A stretch of DNA of 64,000 nucleotides, from positions 2,688,501-2,752,500 of the forward strand of contig NZ_AP023081.1 in the NCBI RefSeq assembly GCF_026072635.1. The letters run 5' to 3'. The notes beneath the pieces were generated by a model that saw only the letters and a program-made list of their open reading frames with translations, was not told where the DNA came from and made no database searches. Made by a program: the position numbers and the translations under genes. This document shows positions 27,373 through 35,803 of the stretch, in pieces; within the stretch, counting starts at the first letter, position 1, and every line of letters begins with the position of its first letter. This DNA comes from Pseudomonas solani (lineage in GTDB: Bacteria > Pseudomonadota > Gammaproteobacteria > Pseudomonadales > Pseudomonadaceae).

Positions 27373-28376
27373 TTAATACCGGTGGGTGAGGTCGCTTCTC
27401 GAAGCCGGCTTGGCGAAGTGCCGCACCTGAATCTGAAAGCCGTTTCTTAAACCAATGTAGAGGCTCTCGCCGGGCGTCAGCCCCGCGGCGCCGGCCCACT
27501 GGGCCAGGTCGTCCTGTTCGAAGCCGAGCCAGAGATCGCCGCAGGCCTCCCTGGCCCAGCTCTGGTTGTGGCTGCACAACTCGGTGATCAGCAGGCTGCC
27601 CCCGGAAGGAGGTGGTGAGCCAGCTGCTTCAGGGCCTCGGCCGGGGCGGCGAAATGGTGCAGGACCATGTTCAGCACCACGCAGTCGGCGGCCTCGTGTT
27701 CGTCATCTAGGGCGTCGGCGAGCTTGAGCTCGACGTTGCCCAATCCTTCGGTGGCGCAACGGCTGCGCGCCAGTTCCAGCATCGCCGGGCTGTTGTCCAG
27801 CGCGGTGACGCGGGCAAAGCGTCGGGCCAGGTCGGGGAGGAAGCCCCCGTCGCCCGGGCCCACTTCCAGGGCACAGGCGCTGGCCGGCAGGTTCAGTGCA
27901 TCCAGCAGGGCCAGCACGCTGTCGCGGTACTGCGGCAGGCCGGCGATCAGGTCCTGCTGGGCCTGGAACTTCTCCGCCGAGCGGGCGAAGAACTCGCGGC
28001 TCACCGCCTCGCGCTGGGCATGCACCTCGGCGATCCGCGCCAGTACGTCCAGGGGCAGCTGCAGGCTGTCCACCTCGTCCAGCAGCGCCCCGTGCAGGGT
28101 GCCGCCGAAGCGCTCGCCCCGGGCGATGGCGCGGCGGTAGAAGATTGCGTTGCCTTCGCGGCGCGTGGCCACCAGCCCTGCCTGGGACAGCACCTTGAGG
28201 TGATGGCTCATGCCGGACTGACCGGTGGCGAAGATCTGCGCCAGCTCCAGCACCCCGAACGAGTCGTTGGCCAGGGCGCGCAGCACGTTCAGGCGCAGGG
28301 GGTCGCCCCCGGCCTTGCACAGTGCGGCCAGCTCATCGCAGTCGTCGTGGCGGATCTGGGGTACGCGCAGGTTCAT
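27373..28376 (-). pseudogene. sahR: ArsR/methyltransferase regulator (SahR-like), frameshifted near its C-terminus
   Basis: N-terminal ArsR winged helix (about 8-95: LRLNVLRALAND, SGMSHHLKVLSQAGLVATRREGN) fused to a Rossmann methyltransferase-like domain (ALEVGPGDGGFLPDLA, VVLNMVLHHF). This is the architecture of SahR, an SAH-responsive repressor of methionine-cycle genes. The frame stops at 27588, but the next frame carries the rest of a methyltransferase end (LLITELCSHNQSWA...QVRHFAKPASRSDLTHRY) to 27373. One missing G in the G5 run at 27599-27603 explains this. Real truncation or base-call error. It precedes metK by 12 bases. The symbol rests on domain order and context. Confidence 0.7.
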
Positions 28377-28414
28377 AGGGAGCGCAGTCTAGTCCCCGCT
28401 CCAATCGCTCGCAA

Positions 28415-28444
28415 CGGCAATATCAAAAAGTTTTGATATTGCCG
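28415..28444. promoter_or_regulatory. 30-bp perfect dyad upstream of the sahR-like gene
   Basis: Arms CGGCAATATCAAAA and TTTTGATATTGCCG are perfectly complementary with a 2-base centre. It sits 39 bases before the sahR ATG and is the likely operator for autoregulation of the sahR-metK unit. It also lies just after the LysR gene stop, but no T-run follows, so a terminator is less likely. Confidence 0.7.
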
Positions 28445-28452
28445 ATAGGTGG

Positions 28453-29334
28453 TTATTTTTTGTCCAGGATCGCCGTCAGGAACGCCGCTGGTGCGGGGCT
28501 CAGGGTGCGGGTCGGGTGCCACAGCAGGTGCAGTTCGCGCTCGATGCGCAGGTCTTCCACCTCAAGGGCGACCAGGCGGCCCGCGGCGAGGTCGTCGTCG
28601 ATGACCCGCTGGGACAGCCAGGCGATGCCCTGGCCGTCGCGCACCAGGCGCTTCAGCGCTTCGGTGCTGGCGATGGCCATGCACGCCCGCACCTCCAAGC
28701 CTTGTTGGGCATAGGCCTGCTCGATGCTGGCGCGGGTACCCGAGCCCTCCTCGCGCAGGTACAGCGCCTGGCCGGCCAGCTCGGCCGCGGCCAGGCGGCC
28801 TCGGTCGGCGAGGGCGTGGGTGGAGCTGCAGACCGGGAGCAGGCGATCGCGTTCCAGCAGCTGGAAGGCATGGGTGGTGCGATCGAAATCACCCTCGACG
28901 AAGCCCAGGGCGATGTGTTCGTCGGCCAGCGCCTGGGTGATCTCGCGGGTATTGCTGACCTGCAGATCCACGCGGATTTCCGGGTGCCGGGCGTGGAAGG
29001 AGGCGATCAGGTCGGGCAACAGATAGCTGCCCAGGGTGGCGCTGGCGCCCAGGCGCAGTTCGCCGTCGTCGAGGCCGGCGAAGCTGCGCAGGTCCGCCTC
29101 GGCGGCCTGTTCCAGGGCGAAGATGCGTTGCGCATAGCGGTGCAGGCGCAGGCCGCCTTCGGTCAGGGTCACGCCGCGGGGCTGGCGGTCGAAGAGGGTG
29201 ATCCCGAGGCGCGCTTCCAGTTCACGCACTTCACGGGTGACCGCCGGCTGGCTGATGTGCAGGCGCTCGGCACCGCCGCTGATGCTGCCGCTCTCGGCCA
29301 CGGCGAGGAAAACCTTGAGGTGATGGAGATTCAT
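28453..29334 (-). CDS. LysR-family transcriptional regulator
   Basis: 293-residue regulator. HTH at about 1-60 (MNLHHLKVFLAVAESGSISG, AERLHISQPAVTREVRELE, GITLFDRQPRGVTLTEGG), then a ligand-binding domain of two lobes (about 90-290). ATG 29334 was chosen because MNLHHLKVF is the usual LysR start; in-frame codons upstream have no match. It is divergent from the TDT transporter gene and probably controls it. The dyad at 29350-29384 in the gap could be its site. The co-inducer is unknown. Confidence 0.9.
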   Translation of the reverse strand: MNLHHLKVFLAVAESGSISGGAERLHISQPAVTREVRELEARLGITLFDRQPRGVTLTEGGLRLHRYAQRIFALEQAAEADLRSFAGLDDGELRLGASATLGSYLLPDLIASFHARHPEIRVDLQVSNTREITQALADEHIALGFVEGDFDRTTHAFQLLERDRLLPVCSSTHALADRGRLAAAELAGQALYLREEGSGTRASIEQAYAQQGLEVRACMAIASTEALKRLVRDGQGIAWLSQRVIDDDLAAGRLVALEVEDLRIERELHLLWHPTRTLSPAPAAFLTAILDKK

Positions 29335-29349
29335 AAATAAAAGGCATGT

Positions 29350-29384
29350 CGTGCATATCAAGGATGTATTTTTCGTATAGCACG
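29350..29384. promoter_or_regulatory. Imperfect dyad in the LysR/TDT divergent gap
   Basis: CGTGCATA and TATAGCACG, 18 bases apart, form a LysR-like inverted pair in an A/T-rich 106-bp intergenic region. Position between divergent genes fits a regulator-binding site. Confidence 0.45.
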
Positions 29385-29440
29385 TGGCGGATCTACTGTG
29401 CAGTCATCGTCTGCAACGGGACCACCCGACCGGAGCCACC

Positions 29441-30574
29441 ATGCCTCGCCCAATGACCCGCCTTTCCGACCCTCGCGCCCTGGTGCGCCATTTCATTCCC
29501 GGCTGGTTCGCCGTGACCATGGGCACCGGTGTGCTGGCCCTGGTGCTGGGCACGCTGCCCTGGCAGGTGCCGCTGCTGCACCGCCTCGGCGAGGCTCTGT
29601 GGCTGTTCAATGCCCTGCTGTTCGCCACCTGTGCCGGGCTGTTCCTGGCGCGCCTGCTGCTGCACCCGGACACCATCGAGCCGATGCTGGCGCACCCGGT
29701 GCAGTCGATGTTCCTCGGCGCCATCCCCATGGGCCTGGCCACCCTGGTCAACGGCCTGGTGCTCTATGGTGGCCCGCACTGGGGCGCCACCGCCTATGCC
29801 GTGGCCCATGGCCTCTGGTGGCTGGACGTGGCCCTGGCCCTGGGCGCGGCGCTGCTGGTGCCCTACCTGATGTTTACCCGCCAGGAGCATGCGCTGGAGA
29901 AGCTCACCGCCGTCTGGTTGCTGCCCATCGTCGCGCCCGAAGTGGCCGCCGCCAGCGCTGGCGTCATCGCCCCGCACCTGGATGCCGCCGACGCGCGCCT
30001 GCTGCTGGTGATGGGCTACCTGCTGTGGGGCCTGTCGATGGCCCTGGCCTTCTCGCTGATCACCCTGGTGCTGCTGCGCCTGGCCCTGCACAAGCTGCCG
30101 GATACCGATTTCGCCGCCACCAGCTGGCTGCCTTTGGGCCCTCTGGCCACCGGCTGCCTGGGGCTGCTGGCGCTAGGGCATGCAGCGCCGGACGCACTCG
30201 CCGGTTCGCCCCTGCAGGGCCTGGCTGTGCTGCTGCCGGGCATCGGCCTGGTGGGCGGGCTGGCACTCTGGGGCGCAGGCTTCTGGTGGTGGGTGACGGC
30301 CTGCCTGTTCACCCGCCGCTACATCCGCCAGCGCATGGCCTTCAACCTGGGTTGGTGGGGCTTTACCTTCCCGCTGGGGGTGTTCGCCCTGGCCACCTTC
30401 GAGTTGCAGCGGCAGACCGGCCTGGTGTTCTTTGGCGCCGTCGGTGCCCTGCTGGCGCTGCAACTGGCCGCCGTCTGGCTGCTGGTGATGCGTCGCACCC
30501 TGGCCGGCGCGTGGCATGGCGAGCTGTTCCGCGCGCCCTGCCTGTGCCCGCTGACGGGCCCGGCGCGGGGCTGA
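29441..30574 (+). CDS. TDT-family transporter (tellurite-resistance/dicarboxylate type)
   Basis: 377-residue membrane protein with about ten helices, beginning HFIPGWFAVTMGTGVLALVLG. The FAVTMGTG-type start and the LRRP-free helical pattern fit the TDT family (TehA, Mae1 and Ssu1 sulphite exporters). Substrate cannot be told. ATG 29441 (MPRPMTRL) is used; MTRLSDP at 29453 is equally possible. The end YIRQRMAFNLGWWGFTFPLGVF is family-typical. Regulated, by context, by the divergent LysR gene. Confidence 0.85.
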   Translation: MPRPMTRLSDPRALVRHFIPGWFAVTMGTGVLALVLGTLPWQVPLLHRLGEALWLFNALLFATCAGLFLARLLLHPDTIEPMLAHPVQSMFLGAIPMGLATLVNGLVLYGGPHWGATAYAVAHGLWWLDVALALGAALLVPYLMFTRQEHALEKLTAVWLLPIVAPEVAAASAGVIAPHLDAADARLLLVMGYLLWGLSMALAFSLITLVLLRLALHKLPDTDFAATSWLPLGPLATGCLGLLALGHAAPDALAGSPLQGLAVLLPGIGLVGGLALWGAGFWWWVTACLFTRRYIRQRMAFNLGWWGFTFPLGVFALATFELQRQTGLVFFGAVGALLALQLAAVWLLVMRRTLAGAWHGELFRAPCLCPLTGPARG

Positions 30575-30687
30575 AAGGACAAGGAGGCGCATCTTCGACC
30601 ATCTGTCATTGCCCGATGCCTGCCCGCTGGGCGAAAATAGCCGCCTTTTTTCGTTCAGCGTCTTTTCAGACCCGCAGGAGATCAGCG

Positions 30688-32685
30688 ATGCCCAGCCGTC
30701 GTGAGCGTGCCAATGCCATTCGTGCCCTCAGCATGGATGCGGTGCAGAAAGCCAACAGCGGCCACCCCGGCGCCCCCATGGGCATGGCCGATATCGCCGA
30801 AGTGCTGTGGCGGGATTACCTGCAGCACAACCCGAACAACCCGCAGTGGGCCGACCGCGACCGTTTCGTGCTGTCCAACGGCCACGGCTCGATGCTGATC
30901 TACTCGCTGCTGCACCTCAGCGGCTATGACGTCACCGTCGACGACCTGAAGAACTTCCGTCAGCTGCACAGCCGCACCCCGGGCCACCCGGAATACGGCT
31001 ACACCGCCGGCGTCGAGACCACCACCGGCCCGCTGGGCCAGGGCATCGCCAACGCCGTGGGCTTCGCCCTCGCCGAAAAGGTGCTGGGTGCGCAGTTCAA
31101 CCGCGAAGGCCACGAGATCGTCAACCACTTCACCTACGCCTTCCTGGGCGACGGCTGCATGATGGAAGGCATCTCCCACGAGGTCTGCTCCCTGGCCGGC
31201 ACCCTGGGCCTGGGCAAGCTGATCGCCTTCTATGACGACAACGGCATCTCCATCGATGGCGAAGTCCATGGCTGGTTCACCGACGACACGCCGAAGCGTT
31301 TCGAAGCCTACGGCTGGCAGGTGATCCGCAATGTCGACGGCCATGACGCCGACGAGATCCGCACCGCCATCGAGACCGCTCGCAAGAGCGCGCAGCCGAC
31401 CCTGATCTGCTGCAAGACCATCATCGGCTTCGGCTCGCCGAACAAGCAGGGCAAGGAAGAGTGCCACGGCGCTGCCCTGGGCAACGACGAGATCGCCCTG
31501 ACCCGCGCCAACCTGGGCTGGAACCACGCGCCCTTCGAAATCCCGGCCGACATCTACGCCGAGTGGAGCGCCAAGGAAGCCGGCGCCGCCCGTGAAGCCG
31601 CCTGGAACGAGCGCTTCGCCGCCTACGCCGCCGCCCACCCCGAGCTGGCCGCTGAATTCCAGCGCCGCGTGAAGGGCGAGCTGCCCGCCGACTTCGCCAC
31701 CCAGGCCGCCGCCTACATCGCCGAAGTCGCCACCAAGGGCGAGACCATCGCCAGCCGCAAGGCCAGCCAGAACGCCCTGAACGCCTTCGGCCCGCTGCTG
31801 CCCGAGTTCCTCGGCGGCTCCGCTGACCTGGCCGGCTCCAACCTGACCCTGTGGAAAGGCTGCAAGGGCGTTTCCGCCGAAGACGCCGCCGGCAACTACA
31901 TGTTCTACGGCGTGCGTGAGTTCGGCATGAGCGCCATCATGAACGGCGTTGCCCTGCACGGCGGTTTCATCCCCTACGGCGCGACCTTCCTGATCTTCAT
32001 GGAATACGCCCGTAACGCCGTGCGCATGTCCGCCCTGATGAAGCAGCGCGTGCTCTACGTCTTCACCCACGACTCCATCGGCCTGGGCGAAGACGGCCCG
32101 ACCCACCAGCCGATCGAGCAGCTGACCAGCCTGCGCAGCACCCCGAACCTGGACACCTGGCGCCCCGCCGACGCGGTGGAATCCGCCGTGGCCTGGAAGG
32201 CTGCCATCGAACGCAAGGACGGCCCGAGCGCGCTGATCTTCTCCCGCCAGAACCTGCCCCACCAGGCACGCGATGCGGCCCAGCTGGCCAACGTCGCCCG
32301 TGGCGGCTACGTGCTCAAGGACTGCGACGGCGAGCCGGAGCTGATCCTCATCGCCACCGGCTCGGAAGTCGGCCTGGCCGTGCAGGCCTTCGATCAACTG
32401 ACCGCCGCTGGCCGCAAGGTCCGCGTCGTCTCCATGCCGTCCACCAGCCTGTTCGACCAGCAGGACGCTGCGTACAAGCAGTCCGTGCTGCCGCTGGAAG
32501 TCGGTGCGCGCATCGCCATCGAAGCCGCCCACGCCGACTACTGGTACAAGTACGTGGGCCTGGAAGGCCGCGTGATCGGCATGACCAGCTTCGGCGAATC
32601 CGCCCCGGCCCCGGCCCTGTTCGAGCACTTCGGCTTCACCGTCGAGAACGTCGTCGCCACTGCTGAAGAACTGTTGGAGGACTGA
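30688..32685 (+). CDS. tkt: Transketolase
   Basis: 665-residue thiamine-diphosphate enzyme that moves two-carbon units in the pentose-phosphate pathway. Signatures: ANSGHPGAPMGMADIAEVLW, the TPP-binding GDGCMMEGISHE, ERKDG/PSALIFSRQNLP near the C-terminal domain, and HDSIGLGEDGPTHQP. Length is normal. GCAGGAG precedes the ATG. The open frame continues upstream into the TDT gene region but that part is not transketolase. Followed by epd through a palindromic repeat. Confidence 0.97.
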   Translation: MPSRRERANAIRALSMDAVQKANSGHPGAPMGMADIAEVLWRDYLQHNPNNPQWADRDRFVLSNGHGSMLIYSLLHLSGYDVTVDDLKNFRQLHSRTPGHPEYGYTAGVETTTGPLGQGIANAVGFALAEKVLGAQFNREGHEIVNHFTYAFLGDGCMMEGISHEVCSLAGTLGLGKLIAFYDDNGISIDGEVHGWFTDDTPKRFEAYGWQVIRNVDGHDADEIRTAIETARKSAQPTLICCKTIIGFGSPNKQGKEECHGAALGNDEIALTRANLGWNHAPFEIPADIYAEWSAKEAGAAREAAWNERFAAYAAAHPELAAEFQRRVKGELPADFATQAAAYIAEVATKGETIASRKASQNALNAFGPLLPEFLGGSADLAGSNLTLWKGCKGVSAEDAAGNYMFYGVREFGMSAIMNGVALHGGFIPYGATFLIFMEYARNAVRMSALMKQRVLYVFTHDSIGLGEDGPTHQPIEQLTSLRSTPNLDTWRPADAVESAVAWKAAIERKDGPSALIFSRQNLPHQARDAAQLANVARGGYVLKDCDGEPELILIATGSEVGLAVQAFDQLTAAGRKVRVVSMPSTSLFDQQDAAYKQSVLPLEVGARIAIEAAHADYWYKYVGLEGRVIGMTSFGESAPAPALFEHFGFTVENVVATAEELLED

Positions 32686-32771
32686 GCCGGAAGCCGAGAG
32701 CCGGAAGCTGGAAGCTGGAGCGCCCCGTGCGCCCTTCTTCCGGCTTCAAGCTTCCGGCTTCAAGCTCTTCG
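32686..32771. repeat. 7-nt-period palindromic intergenic repeat, copy 4
   Basis: Between tkt and epd: GCCGGAAGCCGAGAGCCGG followed by GGAAGCTGGAAGC units, and after a loop the complementary CTTCCGGCTTCAAGC units in two copies. It lies immediately before epd, whose ATG has no strong Shine-Dalgarno. Confidence 0.75.
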
Positions 32772-32778
32772 CGATCAG

Positions 32779-33846
32779 ATGCCCAGCACTCCCTTCCGCG
32801 TTGCCCTGAACGGCTACGGCCGTATCGGTCGTTGCGTCCTGCGTGCCCTGCATGAGCGCGCCGGGCGTGATGGCTTCGAGATCGTCGCCCTCAATGACCT
32901 GGCCGACCAGGCCAGCATCGAGTACCTGACGCGCTTCGACTCCACCCACGGCCGCTTCCCGGGTGACGTGAAGGTCGATGGCGACTGCCTGCACATCAAC
33001 GGCGACTGCGTGAAGGTGCTGCGCAACCCATCGCCCGAGGGGATCGACTGGGCGGCGCTGGGCGTCGACCTGGTGCTCGAGTGCTCCGGCCAGTACACCA
33101 ACCGTGCCCAGGCCGAGCGCTTCCTGCGGGCCGGCGCGCCACGGGTGCTGTTCTCCCAGCCCATGGCCAGCGAGGCGGACATCGACGCCACCATCGTCTA
33201 TGGCGTCAACCAGGACAGCCTGGTCGGCACCGAGACCCTGGTCTCCAACGCCTCCTGCACCACCAACTGCGGTGTGCCCCTGCTGAAACTTCTCGATGAG
33301 TCGGTGGGTCTGGAGTACGTCTCCATCACCACCATTCACTCCGCGATGAACGACCAGCCGGTAATCGACGCCTATCACCACGAAGACCTGCGCCGCACGC
33401 GCTCGGCCTTCCAGTCGGTGATTCCGGTCTCCACCGGCCTGGCCCGGGGTATCGAGCGCCTGCTGCCGGAACTGACCGGGCGCATCCAGGCCAAGGCCAT
33501 CCGCGTGCCGACGGTGAACGTGTCCTGCCTCGACATCACCCTGCAGACCGCACGGGACACCGGTGCCGCCGAGATCAACCGCGTGCTGCGCGAGGCCGCC
33601 GAAAGCGGCCCGCTCAAGGGCTTGCTGGCCTACACCGAGCTGCCCCACGCCAGCTGTGACTTCAACCACGACCCCCATTCCGCCATCGTCGACGGCAGCC
33701 AGACCCGCGTGTCCGGCCCGCGCCTGGTCAACCTGCTGGCCTGGTTCGACAACGAATGGGGCTTCGCCAACCGCATGCTCGACACCGCAGGCCACTACCT
33801 GCGGGTTTCCGCTGCTTCCACAACATCCAGCCCCGTGAAGGACTGA
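32779..33846 (+). CDS. epd: Epd, D-erythrose-4-phosphate dehydrogenase
   Basis: 355-residue GAPDH-family enzyme. NAD-binding VALNGYGRIGRCVLRAL, catalytic Cys in SNASCTTNCG, His in TTIHSAMNDQPV. The IHSAMNDQ form is typical of erythrose-4-phosphate dehydrogenase rather than glycolytic GAPDH. It makes 4-phosphoerythronate for pyridoxal phosphate synthesis and sits in its usual place between tkt and pgk. No clear ribosome-binding site; the preceding repeat hairpin may affect initiation. Confidence 0.92.
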   Translation: MPSTPFRVALNGYGRIGRCVLRALHERAGRDGFEIVALNDLADQASIEYLTRFDSTHGRFPGDVKVDGDCLHINGDCVKVLRNPSPEGIDWAALGVDLVLECSGQYTNRAQAERFLRAGAPRVLFSQPMASEADIDATIVYGVNQDSLVGTETLVSNASCTTNCGVPLLKLLDESVGLEYVSITTIHSAMNDQPVIDAYHHEDLRRTRSAFQSVIPVSTGLARGIERLLPELTGRIQAKAIRVPTVNVSCLDITLQTARDTGAAEINRVLREAAESGPLKGLLAYTELPHASCDFNHDPHSAIVDGSQTRVSGPRLVNLLAWFDNEWGFANRMLDTAGHYLRVSAASTTSSPVKD

Positions 33847-33851
33847 CCCCC

Positions 33852-35015
33852 ATGACCGTGTTGAAAATGACCGACCTCGACCTCCAGGGTAAGCGCGTAC
33901 TGATTCGCGAAGACCTCAACGTCCCGGTGAAGGACGGTGTCGTGAAGAGCGATGCGCGCATCCTCGCCTCCCTGCCGACCATCAAGCTGGCACTGGAGAA
34001 GGGCGCGGCGGTAATGGTCTGCTCGCACCTGGGTCGTCCCACCGAAGGCGAGTTCTCCGCAGAGAACAGCCTCGCGCCGGTGGCCGAGTACCTGGCCAAG
34101 GCCCTGGGCCGTGACGTGCCCCTGGTGGCCGACTACCTGGACGGCGTCGATGTCGCCCCCGGCCAGGTGGTGCTGTTCGAGAACGTGCGCTTCAACAAGG
34201 GCGAGAAGAAGAACGCCGACGAGCTGGCGCAGAAGTACGCCGCCCTGTGCGACGTCTTCGTGATGGACGCCTTCGGCACCGCCCACCGCGCCGAGGGCTC
34301 GACCCACGGCGTGGCCAAGTTCGCCAAGGTCGCCGCTGCCGGCCCGCTGCTGGCCGCCGAACTGGAAGCCCTGGGCCTGGCCCTGGGCAACCCGGCCCGC
34401 CCGATGGCGGCCATCGTCGCCGGCTCCAAGGTCTCCACCAAGCTCGACGTGCTCAACTCGCTGAGCCTGATCTGCGACCATTTGATCGTCGGTGGCGGCA
34501 TTGCCAACACCTTCCTCGCCGCTGCCGGCTACAAGGTGGGCAAGTCCCTGCACGAAGCCGACCTGCTGGAAACCGCCCGCGCCATCGCCGCCAAGGTCAG
34601 CGTGCCGCTGCCGGTTGACGTGGTGGTGGCCAAGGAATTCGCCGAAACCGCCGAAGCCACCGTCAAGGCCATCGCCGACGTCGCCGACGACGACATGATC
34701 CTCGACATCGGCCCGCAGACCGCGGCCCAGTTCGCCGAGCTGCTGAAGTCGTCGAAGACCATCCTCTGGAACGGCCCGGTAGGCGTGTTCGAGTTCGACC
34801 AGTTCGGCAACGGCACCCAGGTGCTGGCCCAGGCCATCGCCGAGAGCCCGGCCTTCTCCATCGCTGGAGGTGGCGACACCCTGGCCGCCATCGACAAGTA
34901 CGGCGTGGGCGAGCGCATCTCCTATATTTCCACTGGCGGTGGTGCGTTCCTCGAGTTCGTCGAGGGCAAGGTGCTGCCGGCCGTTGAAGTGCTGGAGCAA
35001 CGCGCCAAGGCCTGA
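33852..35015 (+). CDS. pgk: Phosphoglycerate kinase
   Basis: 387-residue glycolytic enzyme. Signatures: GKRVLIREDLNVPVKDG, SHLGRPTEGEF, FENVRFNKGE, MDAFGTAHRAEGST, and the nucleotide-binding SIAGGGDTLAAI. ATG 33852 is five bases after the epd stop, so the two are one operon. MTDLDLQGKR at 33867 is a possible alternative start. Confidence 0.97.
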   Translation: MTVLKMTDLDLQGKRVLIREDLNVPVKDGVVKSDARILASLPTIKLALEKGAAVMVCSHLGRPTEGEFSAENSLAPVAEYLAKALGRDVPLVADYLDGVDVAPGQVVLFENVRFNKGEKKNADELAQKYAALCDVFVMDAFGTAHRAEGSTHGVAKFAKVAAAGPLLAAELEALGLALGNPARPMAAIVAGSKVSTKLDVLNSLSLICDHLIVGGGIANTFLAAAGYKVGKSLHEADLLETARAIAAKVSVPLPVDVVVAKEFAETAEATVKAIADVADDDMILDIGPQTAAQFAELLKSSKTILWNGPVGVFEFDQFGNGTQVLAQAIAESPAFSIAGGGDTLAAIDKYGVGERISYISTGGGAFLEFVEGKVLPAVEVLEQRAKA

Positions 35016-35095
35016 ACCAGGGCCTGAAATAGCGGCTAAACCATGGCGGTGGCTCGTGGTCCCTTGAACAGGACCCGAGAAAAGGAGTTGCCGCC

Positions 35096-35293
35096 ATGCG
35101 TACCAACCTGATCCTGCTGTCGTTGTTCGCGATGCTCGCCGGCTGTGCGGGCGGTGCTTCCGCGCCGTCCACCTGCGAGGTGATGAGCCCGCCCCAGGTC
35201 ATCCTGCCGCAATCCCAGGACGACCAGCGTGTCGAGGCCCAGAGCAGCGGTGACCCCACCGTCAACGGCAGCCAGGAGCAGCACTGTCCATGA
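35096..35293 (+). CDS. Small lipoprotein, function unknown
   Basis: 65-residue protein. The lipobox LAGC (Cys at about residue 17) marks a lipoprotein. The mature part is short, polar and disordered-looking (SAPSTCEVMSPPQVILPQ). AAAAGGAG precedes the ATG. It lies in the pgk-fba gap with the next gene, as two small secreted proteins. No family recognised. Confidence 0.75.
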   Translation: MRTNLILLSLFAMLAGCAGGASAPSTCEVMSPPQVILPQSQDDQRVEAQSSGDPTVNGSQEQHCP

Positions 35294-35335
35294 CCCGTTG
35301 CGGGTGAACGGCCTTCTGGCCAAGGGAGTGAAAGG

Positions 35336-35653
35336 ATGAAAGGCATGTTCGCCCTCACGGCGCTGTTGGCGCTGGGCGGCTGTGCGGGCGCCCAGGCGCC
35401 GGCCGACGAGTGGACCCGCTGGGTCTGCGACAGCCAGGCCGAGGTGCTGTGGCGCTTCGCCGATGCCAACCAGGAGCAGGTGGACCTGCGCCTGGGCGGT
35501 GGCGATATCGTCTACCGCCTGACGCAAGAACCTTCGGGGTCCGGCGTGCTCTATAGCGACAGCCGCCTGGCCTTCCACACCAAGGGTGACGAAGGGCTGG
35601 TCTACTGGGTCGCCACCGATGACCTGATCGGCCGCGGCTGCAAGGCGCCCTGA
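35336..35653 (+). CDS. MliC-like lysozyme-inhibitor family lipoprotein
   Basis: 105-residue protein with lipobox LGGC (Cys about residue 16). The mature part has WVCDSQAEVLWRF, a central YRLTQEPSGSGVLYSD and a final Cys; this matches the MliC fold, which inhibits C-type lysozyme with a SGSGxxY loop. AAGGGAG precedes the ATG. Assignment is by motif recall. Confidence 0.75.
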   Translation: MKGMFALTALLALGGCAGAQAPADEWTRWVCDSQAEVLWRFADANQEQVDLRLGGGDIVYRLTQEPSGSGVLYSDSRLAFHTKGDEGLVYWVATDDLIGRGCKAP

Positions 35654-35672
35654 ATCGGCGCCGATGATTTCA

Positions 35673-35706
35673 CCGGGCCGGCTTCAGCGCCGGCCGGTTT
35701 TTACGG
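35673..35706 (+). terminator. Rho-independent terminator after the MliC-like gene
   Basis: CCGGGCCGGC-TTCAG-CGCCGGCCGG followed by TTTTT. Confidence 0.85.
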
Positions 35707-35803
35707 GAGGACGTTCGCCGTCCTTCATGGAACTTGAACATGGCCTGCCCCTGCGGCAGGCTTCGCATTTCGAATGCCCACCCACTCGGGAGACTGAAAC
35801 ACC

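Noticed and set aside
29398..32685. 1095-codon open frame joining the TDT region and transketolase
   Set aside because: Only the part from 30688 is transketolase; the upstream part is a shadow of the TDT gene and a good ribosome-binding site precedes 30688.
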